From positions 1-64,000 of IMG/VR virus record IMGVR_UViG_3300036715_002236: DNA of 64,000 nucleotides. One strand, given 5' to 3'. This DNA is from a virus. Every line of letters starts with the position of its first letter. The first letter of the stretch is position 1. The notes beneath the pieces were generated by a model. That model was not told the origin of the DNA and searched no databases. It worked only from the letters and a program-made list of their open reading frames with translations. Made by a program: the position numbers and the translations under genes. Positions 8,821-16,801 of this stretch are shown one piece after another.

Positions 8821-8861
8821 GTGGCTTAGAGTGACGATGTTTTTATAAATGTCAACCACTA

Positions 8862-9308
8862 TCAGACTCGGGCGTGAAGGTAGGTGCCATTATACTGAGT
8901 TGAGGGACATTTGAAATAAAGCTCCGTGGCGTTCTTGAGTTCGTCCGCGTATCCGTCAGAAACCCGAAACAACGCTGACCGCTTGTTTCCGCCGACCTGC
9001 ACCACATACTTGTTTTGAATCAATAGTAGAGCGAAATGATGCTTCAGATTTTTGGTCACATAATCGCTGTTATCGATTTGGTTGGAGTCAATCAGCCACT
9101 GATTGAAGATTTCAAACATCTTAAATGGGACTTTCTTGAACTTCGTCAGCACATCGTTGATGACCTTATAGTTTTCAGGAGTCCGAATGAGTTCAGAGCC
9201 GACTCCGCGTTCAGCATCTTTGACACGAATTTCGGTGAGTTCACGATCAAGTCGTTCAACGAGACTGATAAGTTGTAAGTTGGTGAGGCTGTGAAGTTTC
9301 AAGTTCAT
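8862..9308 (-). CDS. Hypothetical protein (148 aa)
   Basis: ATG 9308 follows compact promoter 9329-9343; an apparent longer N-terminus is the promoter translated. Helical N-terminal half, predicted soluble. Not recognised. Confidence 0.8.
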   Translation of the reverse strand: MNLKLHSLTNLQLISLVERLDRELTEIRVKDAERGVGSELIRTPENYKVINDVLTKFKKVPFKMFEIFNQWLIDSNQIDNSDYVTKNLKHHFALLLIQNKYVVQVGGNKRSALFRVSDGYADELKNATELYFKCPSTQYNGTYLHARV

Positions 9309-9345
9309 AGGAACAGATTGATGAGGGCTTTTATAAATGTCAAGC

Positions 9346-9570
9346 TTAACCGGCGTGGAATGAGGAAAGAATGACACCGGCCTTCGTGCCGCCAGCGGCG
9401 TCGCCGATGAACGTTACGGTCACGTGCTCAGGAGAAGCCCATGCACAGGAAACGTCTCTGATGGTAGGAGAAATCAAACGAGCAGCCTTGGCGGACTTGG
9501 CGGCGACCACACACGCGCTGTAGGTGTCATAGCCGGAGTTCTTGTCTTGGGAGAGGAGATAAAGCTTCAT
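9346..9570 (-). CDS. Small conserved phage protein (74 aa)
   Basis: MKLYLLSQDKNSGYDTYSACVVAAKSAKAAR: this start (MKLYLL-Q---GYDTY-SCVVAA-S---A) is a recurring phage family of unknown function. Promoter variant at 9591-9605. Confidence 0.75.
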   Translation of the reverse strand: MKLYLLSQDKNSGYDTYSACVVAAKSAKAARLISPTIRDVSCAWASPEHVTVTFIGDAAGGTKAGVILSSFHAG

Positions 9571-9591
9571 GGAGTAAGAGTGGCAACTTTG

Positions 9592-9867
9592 TTATAAAAG
9601 GTCAAGGACTTTCTTAGCCTTAGCGAGACGAACTCCTTGGTATTTGGCGACACTGGCTTCCTGCTTGGTTCCGATGGCGTTATAGGTTATCATCGTAGCG
9701 TAAAAGAAATCGTGAGCCGCCATATACAGTTTCTTAATGTCTTCCGGCTTGACTTTGTTTTTTCTGGCAATAGTCTTGCGGGCCATAACCTTGTCATCGT
9801 GCGGCAATGCCGTGATAAGGGTTATGATGTTCTTCTTTGGGATATTACAGACGAAGAAGCGTTCCAT
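9592..9867 (-). CDS. Hypothetical basic protein (91 aa)
   Basis: ATG 9867 sits one base after the stop of the gene at 9869, so it is read as its downstream partner. Lys-rich, helical. No motif recognised. Confidence 0.65.
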   Translation of the reverse strand: MERFFVCNIPKKNIITLITALPHDDKVMARKTIARKNKVKPEDIKKLYMAAHDFFYATMITYNAIGTKQEASVAKYQGVRLAKAKKVLDLL

Positions 9868-9868
9868 G

Positions 9869-10150
9869 TTAATTAAAAACTGAGAGCGTGCCTTCATCCT
9901 TAAGGTCTTGCAGTTCGCTCTTGGTATAATCGAACGCAGGGCTTTTGTAACCGTTGATAGCTTCGGCGTTCACTTGGAAACTCCGTTCTCCGGTCTCCCC
10001 CGTGGCGCTGCTGTTGATGACAGGATAAGATTCGAAACTGGTGACTTTGTAATAAATGTCGCCGTGGATAACGTGGGCATCCTTCATTTTCAGGATGGTG
10101 CCAAGGCGAATCATTTCACCGTGCTCAAGATAACCAACGTCGTTCTTCAT
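9869..10150 (-). CDS. Hypothetical protein (93 aa)
   Basis: Compact promoter 10171-10185. Beta-rich (IRLGTILKMKDAHVIHGDIYYKV), possibly a small barrel. First gene of a two-gene unit. Confidence 0.75.
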   Translation of the reverse strand: MKNDVGYLEHGEMIRLGTILKMKDAHVIHGDIYYKVTSFESYPVINSSATGETGERSFQVNAEAINGYKSPAFDYTKSELQDLKDEGTLSVFN

Positions 10151-10181
10151 ATTGCTGAGAGTGATGATGTTTTTATAAATG

Positions 10182-10550
10182 TCAAGACTTCTGCTTGTCT
10201 TTCTTTGCCTTGTTCAGAGCCTCACGAGCGGATTTGATGGTTCGTTCAGCAGCCTCAAGGAAATCCTCAGCAATCTCAGGACGCTGCATCATTGCCTTGA
10301 AGTCGTCGTTGTAGGGGTTCAGATTAACGACGGTGTTGCCGTAATGAACGAACACAGTGAAGTCGTCAGCGTGACGGGAGGGTTCTACGCTGATATAATT
10401 GCAGTAGCCGTTGAAGGGAACGTCCACTTGGACTCGCTTCCAATTAGCGTCAGCGATACCTGCGAGGATAGCCTTGCCGAACTGCTCAGGATTCTTTTCG
10501 AAATCGCCTTGAGCGTCGTTATGGAGAATGACAGTGGTGAGAAAGCCCAT
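10182..10550 (-). CDS. Hypothetical protein (122 aa)
   Basis: ATG 10550 follows compact promoter 10571-10585. A longer frame from 10685 runs through the promoter and is not used. C-terminal Lys/Glu-rich helix. Not recognised. Confidence 0.75.
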   Translation of the reverse strand: MGFLTTVILHNDAQGDFEKNPEQFGKAILAGIADANWKRVQVDVPFNGYCNYISVEPSRHADDFTVFVHYGNTVVNLNPYNDDFKAMMQRPEIAEDFLEAAERTIKSAREALNKAKKDKQKS

Positions 10551-10581
10551 GTGAGTTAGAGTGAGAGTTATTTTATAAAAG

Positions 10582-10743
10582 TCAAACCTTAAGTGAAGCG
10601 TGTAGCCATGCTTCTTTCGGATTGGAGCCCCACGCCAAGTGGCTCGTGCTCTTTGGCGTGCGGCGAATGTAAACAATCCACCCACAGAGGCGCTTACTGA
10701 CCGCCTTCGGATACTTCTTAAGAACCTTTTGTTTAGCGGTCAT
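10582..10743 (-). CDS. Small conserved phage protein (53 aa)
   Basis: MTAKQKVLKKYPKAVSKRL with NPKEAWLHA at the end: a phage family recognisable by KYP-AV and the AW---A helix, function unknown. Its stop lies inside the promoter motif of the next gene. Confidence 0.7.
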   Translation of the reverse strand: MTAKQKVLKKYPKAVSKRLCGWIVYIRRTPKSTSHLAWGSNPKEAWLHASLKV

Positions 10744-10757
10744 GTAGAAGCCTCCGA

Positions 10758-11024
10758 TTAATAACCGCGCCGCGCGGCGAAGAAAATGCGGCCGGTATCG
10801 TGGTTTGTGATGGAATTGGGGTTCGATTTAAAACCAGCAGCGGTGAGTTCGAGATCAATCTTGTCGAACACGCCTCGGGTGGTGGTATCAGGGCTGCCGC
10901 CCATGACACCGGTGAGAGTGAGGAGGGCAACGGCGTCCTTTTCGGTAAGGTCCAACGTCAAACGGACGACGGGGACGGGCTTGGATTCAACGAGGCGAAT
11001 GGCCTTAACTTTGGATGTGCTCAT
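10758..11024 (-). CDS. Hypothetical protein (88 aa)
   Basis: Beta-strand N-terminus then a helix (LTEKDAVALLTLTGVMGG), a fold plan frequent in small phage proteins. Starts 3 bases after the 28-aa membrane peptide, same operon (promoter 11326-11340). Confidence 0.75.
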   Translation of the reverse strand: MSTSKVKAIRLVESKPVPVVRLTLDLTEKDAVALLTLTGVMGGSPDTTTRGVFDKIDLELTAAGFKSNPNSITNHDTGRIFFAARRGY

Positions 11025-11027
11025 ATT

Positions 11028-11114
11028 TTAAAGGGAGAGATTGAGAAGGAGGGAAAACAACCCTATGGCGAGCCATAGGGCGATACCCTTGAGAATGATG
11101 TAGAGGTTTTTCAT
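11028..11114 (-). CDS. 28-aa single-pass membrane peptide
   Basis: ATGA overlap with the gene at 11111 and just ahead of the gene at 11024. MKNLYIILKGIALWLAIGLF, one hydrophobic helix. Confidence 0.55.
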   Translation of the reverse strand: MKNLYIILKGIALWLAIGLFSLLLNLSL

Positions 11115-11305
11115 GCGACCTTTGCGGCGTCAACGGCCGACCAATAGGCCCGATAAGCAACCATGGCGTCGAGATATTCGGGGGAACGAGGCGTGTGGCC
11201 GTTCTTCTTGAGACTCTTACGGAGAATGGCGTTCTTCTCATTCATGGTAGCGAACAGTGCGGCGAGCTCAGGCGTGGAGACGTTGTAACCGGTGTTGATG
11301 TTCAT
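11111..11305 (-). CDS. Hypothetical protein (64 aa)
   Basis: Compact promoter 11326-11340 then leader with TCACTGT and CACATG at 11305. Helical, with a PEYLDAMVAYRAYWSA helix. Leads a three-gene unit. Confidence 0.75.
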   Translation of the reverse strand: MNINTGYNVSTPELAALFATMNEKNAILRKSLKKNGHTPRSPEYLDAMVAYRAYWSAVDAAKVA

Positions 11306-11336
11306 GTGATAGACAGTGAGACTTATTTTATAAAAG

Positions 11337-11561
11337 TCAAGAATATCTTGAACCAATCATAACCCAAGTGAACCACAGAGGATGCTTGTCGTCGGCTGGG
11401 TTGTTCTTCGGGTGGCCGCGATATCCGAGAGGATTGTTCAGATACCGTGCATACTGATGCTTTAAACAAGCTGGGTTCAGTTTCGCACGTTCTCCGTCGG
11501 GGTTGTTAGCCATGCAGGCCTTATACCACCCCCAACCCTCAGTCTTGTATTCATCTTCCAT
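11337..11561 (-). CDS. Hypothetical protein (74 aa)
   Basis: ATG 11561 lies one base after the upstream stop; an alternative ATG at 11573 would overlap by 11 bases. Trp/Asn-rich. Last of a four-gene unit from promoter 12162-12176. Confidence 0.65.
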   Translation of the reverse strand: MEDEYKTEGWGWYKACMANNPDGERAKLNPACLKHQYARYLNNPLGYRGHPKNNPADDKHPLWFTWVMIGSRYS

Positions 11562-11562
11562 G

Positions 11563-11694
11563 TCAGCGGCCATTGCGTGCCCGTGCCGTTATAATCACAC
11601 CGTCAGCCTTAGTGATGGTTGGGCCAGTGAAAATACATTTCCCCTTAGCATTCTTCAAGAGCCCCTTGAGAGTGACTTTGTATTTGTTGGACAC
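11563..11694 (-). CDS. Small basic protein (43 aa), GTG start
   Basis: GTG 11694 follows the upstream stop by five bases, with GGAAGAAG about a dozen bases before it, one of the few SD-like sequences here. Lys-rich, ending in RARNGR. Confidence 0.55.
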   Translation of the reverse strand: MSNKYKVTLKGLLKNAKGKCIFTGPTITKADGVIITARARNGR

Positions 11695-11698
11695 GAGT

Positions 11699-11932
11699 TT
11701 AGAGCTTCTTCCAACGTTTGATGTAGCTCGAGCGGCCGGTGCAGGTGCCATCGGCGTGACAGATAACATGACCGGTCCAAGGGAACCAATAAACGTGAGC
11801 CACGTTCTGGCCGGACGCGTCCTTCCGCATCGTGGTTTTGTAAGTCTCCCCCTCAAAGTCTTGGAGGCAGATGACGGTCGCGCCCGTGAGAAGAGCGAAG
11901 ATGGACTTGATTGGGTCGGTGAGATATTTCAT
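11699..11932 (-). CDS. Hypothetical protein (77 aa)
   Basis: Hydrophobic N-terminal segment (IKSIFALLTGATVICL) then a polar part with two Cys. ATGA overlap with the gene at 11929. Confidence 0.7.
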   Translation of the reverse strand: MKYLTDPIKSIFALLTGATVICLQDFEGETYKTTMRKDASGQNVAHVYWFPWTGHVICHADGTCTGRSSYIKRWKKL

Positions 11933-12141
11933 GTGTTGGAAAGTTTGTAAGAGGGAGGGTTGAATGCGCCGATGAAAACGGTTTCGACCTTGTTGCTCGT
12001 ATAGAGATTCATCAGAGCCTCAAACGTGTCGCCCTCACTCAGACCTGCCCCTTCCGAAATCTCTTGAAGGGTGTAGGACTCATCCGGCGTCAGATTGTGA
12101 AGGCCGATGAGCGTGGCGTGAACGAGTGTGCTTGGTTCCAT
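11929..12141 (-). CDS. Hypothetical wHTH-like protein (70 aa)
   Basis: The YTLQEISEGAGLSEGDTFEAL segment reads as a winged-helix recognition region (inference). Compact promoter 12162-12176. Confidence 0.7.
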   Translation of the reverse strand: MEPSTLVHATLIGLHNLTPDESYTLQEISEGAGLSEGDTFEALMNLYTSNKVETVFIGAFNPPSYKLSNT

Positions 12142-12178
12142 GTGGCTCAGAGTGACAGAGTTTTTATAAAAGTCAAGA

Positions 12179-12372
12179 TTAGATTAAAGACTTCTTGATG
12201 TAACCCTGCCGGGCCATCCGCTTCACTTCCTTTTGATGACCATCAGCGTGTCCTCATAGTCGATGCCGCCACCGAGAGTGAGAAGCTCGTCTTTTCTGTT
12301 TCGGATAGAGTATTGCAAGCCCTTACGGCCTTGGTATTGAGCCCATATCTTGATGATGGTGGGCTCGTTCAT
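12179..12372 (-). CDS. Small protein with probable homopolymer frameshift
   Basis: ATG 12372 (ATGA overlap with the next gene upstream). The frame as written stops at 12223 after 49 aa. One more A in the AAAA run near 12230 would extend it to a stop at 12179, adding a basic tail (KEVKRMARQGYIKKSLI). Confidence 0.55.
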
Positions 12373-12593
12373 AGATACGTGAGAGCCCAAACGAGCCCAT
12401 AGTGGAGAGTGTAGGTCACGCAGCCGGTCAAGGCGATGAACTGCCACGGCTTGAACTTCCGGCCATCATCCGACTGAGCGTAAATGATGAGGACACCCGC
12501 GATGAGGCTGATGAGCCACATGAGGAACGCCTGGCCGAGGTCACTGTTGAACCAAAAATCCTCAGCCGGCGTGTAGACGACAACGCGGTTCAT
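12369..12593 (-). CDS. Two-helix membrane protein (74 aa)
   Basis: ATG 12593, one base after the upstream stop. Hydrophobic segments near residues 19-35 and 50-70. Confidence 0.7.
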   Translation of the reverse strand: MNRVVVYTPAEDFWFNSDLGQAFLMWLISLIAGVLIIYAQSDDGRKFKPWQFIALTGCVTYTLHYGLVWALTYL

Positions 12594-12594
12594 T

Positions 12595-12885
12595 TTAGTT
12601 AGAAACGGAAACGGTTCCGGCGAAGAGGCTGATGGACGAACTCTCATCGAAGTAGAGATTGTTGAGCGGCCAGTTGTCGAGCGGAACATCCGAGGTCGGT
12701 CTTTTGGTCAGCTGCTTTACGATAAGCGGACAGAAGGCGAGGTCGTTGCCGCCGGGAGCAGTTTCCTGAACGACCACACCAACCATGCTGACATCTTTGG
12801 TGACGACGTTGAGAACCATGCCGAGCTTAAGCTTGGACTTGGTGAGGGTGGCCGGGGCGGAAACAGTATCGATAGTTGCTTTCAT
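12595..12885 (-). CDS. Hypothetical protein (96 aa)
   Basis: Compact promoter 12906-12920. Beta-rich (KLKLGMVLNVVTKDVSMVGVVVQET), like small phage SH3-like proteins. Not recognised. Confidence 0.75.
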   Translation of the reverse strand: MKATIDTVSAPATLTKSKLKLGMVLNVVTKDVSMVGVVVQETAPGGNDLAFCPLIVKQLTKRPTSDVPLDNWPLNNLYFDESSSISLFAGTVSVSN

Positions 12886-12916
12886 GTTGATTAGAGTGAA
12901 GTGGTTTTTATAAAAG

Positions 12917-13204
12917 TCAAGCGTTGTGTGGGAACATACGACGGATTTTTTCATTCTGCTTCTCGTCCACCATCTTGTAATAGGCTCCCTTGCCCATCCA
13001 CGCGAAGGTGTAGCCCCGGCGGACGACTTCTGCGTTCTGAACGACTACATAGCCCCACTCGCGCCAGAGAGCCTTGACTCCGGTGAAGATAAGGAGGCCG
13101 GTTCCGACCAAAAGAACCAAGAGAGCCGCGAGGGGCGTGATGGCAATCAGTGTCGCTCGGCGCCCGAAGGTGTTCTCGATGTTGGCAATATTACGGTTTT
13201 TCAT
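12917..13204 (-). CDS. Membrane protein (95 aa)
   Basis: One long hydrophobic segment at residues 18-45, then a basic soluble tail. Six bases downstream of the 13211 gene, so cotranscribed. Confidence 0.7.
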   Translation of the reverse strand: MKNRNIANIENTFGRRATLIAITPLAALLVLLVGTGLLIFTGVKALWREWGYVVVQNAEVVRRGYTFAWMGKGAYYKMVDEKQNEKIRRMFPHNA

Positions 13205-13210
13205 AAGATG

Positions 13211-13432
13211 TTAGTTGGTGTAAACGACCGGAGCTTCGATGTTGGCCTTATGCCACGCGTCAGCCCATGCGGTGATTACTTCGAGACCACCTTCACCGAT
13301 GTTGAACCCTCTGATGTGCTGCATCAGATTAGGGTCAAGCGCAGGGATAGCCATCTTACCATCCTCAAAGGCCTTCTTACCAAGTTCGGCGGCGGCCTTG
13401 CAACGTTCGGTAATAAGTGTTTCGTTTCTCAT
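13211..13432 (-). CDS. Small conserved phage protein (73 aa)
   Basis: FNIGEGGLEVITAWADAWHKAN is typical of a phage family ending in W--GW/W-DAWH-AN; function unknown. Compact promoter 13453-13467. Confidence 0.75.
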   Translation of the reverse strand: MRNETLITERCKAAAELGKKAFEDGKMAIPALDPNLMQHIRGFNIGEGGLEVITAWADAWHKANIEAPVVYTN

Positions 13433-13473
13433 GTGACTGACAGTGATACTTATTTTATAAATGTCAAGACCGA

Positions 13474-13908
13474 TTAACGTAGGAGGGTCACTTTGCCCGT
13501 CTTGATGTTCACGGTAGCGAACGCCCGTTCGCCACGAAAATTGACCGGAATAACCTTAATCGGGTCGTCAAAGCAAAGAGCGTCACCACGAGTAATCATG
13601 TAACTGTGTTTGACCTTAACAACCCGATGGAGATAAACCTGTTCGTAGTTGGTGACTGCGATGATGTCGCCCGTCTTAACCTCATCCCACGTGCATTTTT
13701 CCATGAGGACGATTGAATCCTCGTCGATAGTCGGAGCCATCGAACCAGTCTCAGCGATGGCCCGCATCTCCAAAGCACCTTTGTGAGAAGCTTTGGCCGT
13801 TTCAACAGAGCGGAGAGCAGCGTTGGACAGATTGACAACCTCGAAGTCCGTCGCAGTGGCTGCGGCGGACAGAAGGACGGTGAGGAGGAGATACTTGATG
13901 AACTTCAT
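13474..13908 (-). CDS. S26-type signal-peptidase-like serine peptidase with signal peptide
   Basis: 144 aa. Residues 1-19 are a clear signal peptide (MKFIKYLLLTVLLSAAATA). Then come the family blocks: ETGSMAPT (Ser56, as in GSMEPT), GDIIAV, YLHRVV (His94) and TRGDALCFDD with Asp at 114-115. A His in place of the bacterial Lys matches the archaeal/ER-type S26B branch. It should act in the periplasm or on the membrane. The small size means no cap domain. Its substrate is unknown. Compact promoter 13928-13942, flanked by a GIY-YIG element. Confidence 0.7.
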   Translation of the reverse strand: MKFIKYLLLTVLLSAAATATDFEVVNLSNAALRSVETAKASHKGALEMRAIAETGSMAPTIDEDSIVLMEKCTWDEVKTGDIIAVTNYEQVYLHRVVKVKHSYMITRGDALCFDDPIKVIPVNFRGERAFATVNIKTGKVTLLR

Positions 13909-13984
13909 TCCTCTACAATGACGACATTATTATAAATGTCAATATAATAAATGTTTGAGTCTTACGTCTGATACTTATTGGTGT

Positions 13985-14698
13985 ATGAAACAAACAGGTA
14001 TTTACGGACTACAAAACAAATTCAATGGAAAGTGGTATGTTGGGCAAAGTGTTGATATTGAAGGTAGATGGAGAGAATACAAATCGATACGTTGTAGGAG
14101 TCAACCCAAGCTCTACAACGCTCTACTAAAACATGGATATGAAGGCTTTGAAAGAGTTCTTCTCGAAGAATGCACACTTGAACAGTTACCAGAACGTGAG
14201 GAATACTGGGTGAAGGAAAAGAATAGTGTCAAGAACGGCTACAACTGTAAGTCTGGAGGATTCAAGGGCGGCAAACATTCCGATGAGACTAAGGAAAAAC
14301 TAAGACTTTCCAAACTCGGTAAGCCAAATAGTCCTGAATGTATTGCCAAACAAAAATTATACAGAGCAACCGATGAGACAAAAGAGAAAATATCGAAATC
14401 ATTGCTGGGAAATCAATTCCGTAAAGGAATACCGAGCACCGATAGAGAGAAGGAGAGGTTGAGCAAGTTCTTTTCCGAAATACCAAGAACAGATGAATGG
14501 CGGGCAAACATCGCAAAATCAGCTACTTGGGTTGGGAAAGTGTCAGCTGAGGCTAGAAAGCGTGGTGACGATAAGAGAAGAGGTGTTCCACGCCCAATCG
14601 AAATGGTTGCTAGAATGAGCGCCACAAAAACAGGAACCAAAAGGAAATATCTTCCAGATGGCTCTTTTGTCATGGTGAAACCTCAAGCGCTCCAATAA
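13985..14698 (+). CDS. GIY-YIG homing endonuclease with NUMOD3 repeats
   Basis: ATG 13985 opens with MKQTGIYGLQNKFNGKWYVGQ, the GIY...YVG core; the catalytic Glu is expected in EREEYWVKE. The C-terminal part has repeated HSDETKEKLRLSKLGK-type NUMOD3 DNA-binding units. Free-standing mobile gene inserted between a minus-strand promoter (13928) and the end of the 14683 gene, which it overlaps by 16 bases. Lacks the MGRKK ORF found at sister copies. Confidence 0.85.
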   Translation: MKQTGIYGLQNKFNGKWYVGQSVDIEGRWREYKSIRCRSQPKLYNALLKHGYEGFERVLLEECTLEQLPEREEYWVKEKNSVKNGYNCKSGGFKGGKHSDETKEKLRLSKLGKPNSPECIAKQKLYRATDETKEKISKSLLGNQFRKGIPSTDREKERLSKFFSEIPRTDEWRANIAKSATWVGKVSAEARKRGDDKRRGVPRPIEMVARMSATKTGTKRKYLPDGSFVMVKPQALQ

Positions 14699-15108
14699 GT
14701 TTCTGATGTGGGATCGCATGACCTCGGAGTGCCGATGGGGACAAGGATGGTCTTGTTGGGGTGGTAGTTTCCGGGCATCGTGCCACGGTGACAGGGAACA
14801 CCCTCGTCGTTGAGCTCCAGCTTGTCCGACACGGCGAACTTGTCCATCACAAGGGCGTTGACCGTCTTGGAGCGGTGGAGGATGCCGTTCTTCTCAAGAT
14901 ACGTGCGAAGGACGGTGGAGGAGTTCATCACTTTGGGCTTGGCGGCCCAACGGACGTGCTTGGAGTGAAGGAGAGCCTCAGCCTCATACTCATTGAAGCC
15001 CATCTTGTCGAGCAACGCGACCACGGTGCGCCATGAATTGTAGAGCTTTGCGGCGGCACAGTCACTCGTGCCGTTGACCATATTCTTGACGTTGAAGTTG
15101 TTGTTCAT
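14683..15108 (-). CDS. Conserved phage protein (141 aa)
   Basis: Contains LYNSWRTVVALLDKMGF and a NEYEAEALLHSKHVRWAA helix, a pattern I know from many phage proteins of unknown role. Compact promoter 15129-15143. Confidence 0.75.
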   Translation of the reverse strand: MNNNFNVKNMVNGTSDCAAAKLYNSWRTVVALLDKMGFNEYEAEALLHSKHVRWAAKPKVMNSSTVLRTYLEKNGILHRSKTVNALVMDKFAVSDKLELNDEGVPCHRGTMPGNYHPNKTILVPIGTPRSCDPTSETYWSA

Positions 15109-15139
15109 GGGTATGACTATGGCAGTTATTTTATAAATG

Positions 15140-15331
15140 TCAAGGCTTCTTCCTAAAAAGAAACTCATGCAAACTCATATCGTGGATATATTCGAGACAC
15201 TTATCAAGCTGGTCTGCCGTCATGTGAGCCATGAGGTGCCAAATCATCCGCCCACTGATAACAGCGGTCAGAACGGCGAACATCAGCAAGACGCTGAGAG
15301 TGATGACGATGAGGAAGATAATTGGTGTCAT
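15140..15331 (-). CDS. Single-pass membrane protein (63 aa)
   Basis: ATG 15331 (ATGA overlap upstream). Hydrophobic residues 3-25, then a helix rich in His, Met and Glu. Stop falls in promoter 15129-15143. Confidence 0.7.
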   Translation of the reverse strand: MTPIIFLIVITLSVLLMFAVLTAVISGRMIWHLMAHMTADQLDKCLEYIHDMSLHEFLFRKKP

Positions 15332-15606
15332 TCGAGGGATTTCCAGATTCGGGTGAGAATGGGAAGGATAAGCTTTTCGAAACCAAACGTGATGGGCGTC
15401 ATAATCAGACCCACGAACAGACCAGCAATCCAAATTATTGGGCCGCTGAGGAACACAACCAAACAGGCTTGTTTAAAAGAGTGCTGACGGAACGGATTGT
15501 AGCCTAAGCCACTATAGGAGTTGTCGATGAACAGAATGGCAATCATCCCGAGGACGCCCCAAACGAATCCCACTAAGAGGATGATGGTTGAAATTGGTGT
15601 TTGCAT
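15328..15606 (-). CDS. Multi-pass membrane protein (92 aa)
   Basis: Three hydrophobic segments (about residues 5-27, 46-70 and 70-86). Follows the ArfA-like gene by four bases. Confidence 0.7.
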   Translation of the reverse strand: MQTPISTIILLVGFVWGVLGMIAILFIDNSYSGLGYNPFRQHSFKQACLVVFLSGPIIWIAGLFVGLIMTPITFGFEKLILPILTRIWKSLE

Positions 15607-15610
15607 GTGA

Positions 15611-15739
15611 TTAGTCGGTGATACGGTTGTTCCGGCGGTAGGAGCCCGGCCCCTTCTTCGTCCGATGGATTTGATGGCCCATCTTAGCGCCAGAGGTGAA
15701 GATTGAGCGAAGCTTCTTTTTAGTCGTCGTGTGTTTCAT
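15611..15739 (-). CDS. ArfA-like ribosome-rescue peptide (42 aa), putative
   Basis: ATG 15739 after compact promoter 15760-15774. The end RTKKGPGSYRRNNR matches the ArfA hallmark K-KKGKGSY-RK, and the preceding LRSIFTSGAKMGHQIH has the same spacing as ArfA's hydrophobic helix (ALLHDPLFRQRV). ArfA recruits RF2 to ribosomes stalled without a stop codon; the basic tail sits in the mRNA channel. Known ArfA is often cut by a tmRNA-linked control; none is visible here. Identification rests on the short motif only. Confidence 0.5.
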   Translation of the reverse strand: MKHTTTKKKLRSIFTSGAKMGHQIHRTKKGPGSYRRNNRITD

Positions 15740-15776
15740 GGGTCTGACAGTGAGACTTTTTTTATAAATGTCAAGC

Positions 15777-16241
15777 TTAGTAGTCATAACGTTGGGAGAA
15801 ATCTTCAAGACTGCTAACATCGTTGTTTCGGTAAAGATAAATACCGAGGCAGGTCGAATGACCAACAGCTTTGTTCTCCCATCCATTTGACCTTACCGCT
15901 TGAGCGTCATTCTCTTTAATTTTCTTGAGAATGGCTTTAATCGTGGCACCGGTGTCGATGAGGTCATCGAGGATGATGTAGTTGCCTTGGAAAGCCATTC
16001 CAGACTCAACATCATTGTCGGAATGAGAACCGTCTTTCTTGCGAACCACGCAGAGATTCTTGTTCAGCTTGAGGGCCAACTGAGCCCCCATGACCATTCC
16101 ACTGACACCACGGACAGCGATGGTGTCGATGTCCTTTAGTTTGAAGTGCCTTTTGAGCGTAGCGATGGCCTTGGCGAGAGAGGTCTTGCGGGTCGCCTTG
16201 ACGAAGATATTCTCGAGGTAGTAAACGCAGGTCGATTTCAT
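15777..16241 (-). CDS. Type I phosphoribosyltransferase-family protein
   Basis: 154 aa. The PRPP-binding loop is clear at residues 88-100 (NYIILDDLIDTGAT), and RGVSGMVMGAQLA at 44-56 fits the pyrophosphate loop. Family enzymes move ribose-5-phosphate from PRPP to a base. The substrate cannot be read: the hood region does not match a named enzyme. Would act in nucleotide salvage in the cytoplasm. Promoter CTCGACATTTATAAAA at 16261-16275. Confidence 0.8.
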   Translation of the reverse strand: MKSTCVYYLENIFVKATRKTSLAKAIATLKRHFKLKDIDTIAVRGVSGMVMGAQLALKLNKNLCVVRKKDGSHSDNDVESGMAFQGNYIILDDLIDTGATIKAILKKIKENDAQAVRSNGWENKAVGHSTCLGIYLYRNNDVSSLEDFSQRYDY

Positions 16242-16283
16242 ATAGACACCGTATTTATTATTTTATAAATGTCGAGCCTAATC

Positions 16284-16556
16284 TCAAAGATTGGCCAGAA
16301 AGTTGTGCATCTCCAGCTCTTGGCGCTGAATGTCTTTGAAGATGTTCACAGCACGAGCTGAAATGGTTTCGACGCTCAACGCCTTGAAGTAATTGGCGAT
16401 AATCATCTTGTTCGTGGAACTAATGTCCGCGCCGACATTAATCATATGGATGCACTCCGCCTTGGAGCTCTCGTAGCTATCGTAGTCCAGCTCCATATCC
16501 CAAAGAAAGGACTCTTGGAGAGAACCGGGAAGGTCGTTGAAGGAAGCAGGTTTCAT
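16284..16556 (-). CDS. Hypothetical protein (90 aa)
   Basis: ATG 16556 after compact promoter 16577-16591. Acidic, helical. Not recognised. Confidence 0.75.
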   Translation of the reverse strand: MKPASFNDLPGSLQESFLWDMELDYDSYESSKAECIHMINVGADISSTNKMIIANYFKALSVETISARAVNIFKDIQRQELEMHNFLANL

Positions 16557-16594
16557 GCTTCCGACAGTGACTAACTTTTTATAAATGTCAAGCC

Positions 16595-16801
16595 TCAACC
16601 TTCGGCCAAGAACTCTTCATAGTCCCGAATAGTCTGTGCATACTCTTCCTCGTTACGGAACATTGCGTAATACATCCAGAAGAAGGGACAGATGGGAAGA
16701 GAAAGAATGACCACGAGACGAGGAATTCGCTTGGTCTTGGCAGCCACATTGCAACCACGCCCAGCGTTTTCCCAAAAGTTTTGCCAGATGTTTTTGTTCA
16801 T
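16595..16801 (-). CDS. Single-pass membrane protein (68 aa)
   Basis: Basic N-terminus, hydrophobic residues about 29-47 (LVVILSLPICPFFWMYYAMF), acidic tail. TAATG overlap with the upstream gene. Confidence 0.7.
   Translation of the reverse strand: MNKNIWQNFWENAGRGCNVAAKTKRIPRLVVILSLPICPFFWMYYAMFRNEEEYAQTIRDYEEFLAEG

Noticed and set aside
12926-13477. 183-codon plus-strand frame
   Set aside because: Covers two minus-strand genes with promoter and membrane segment; shadow frame.
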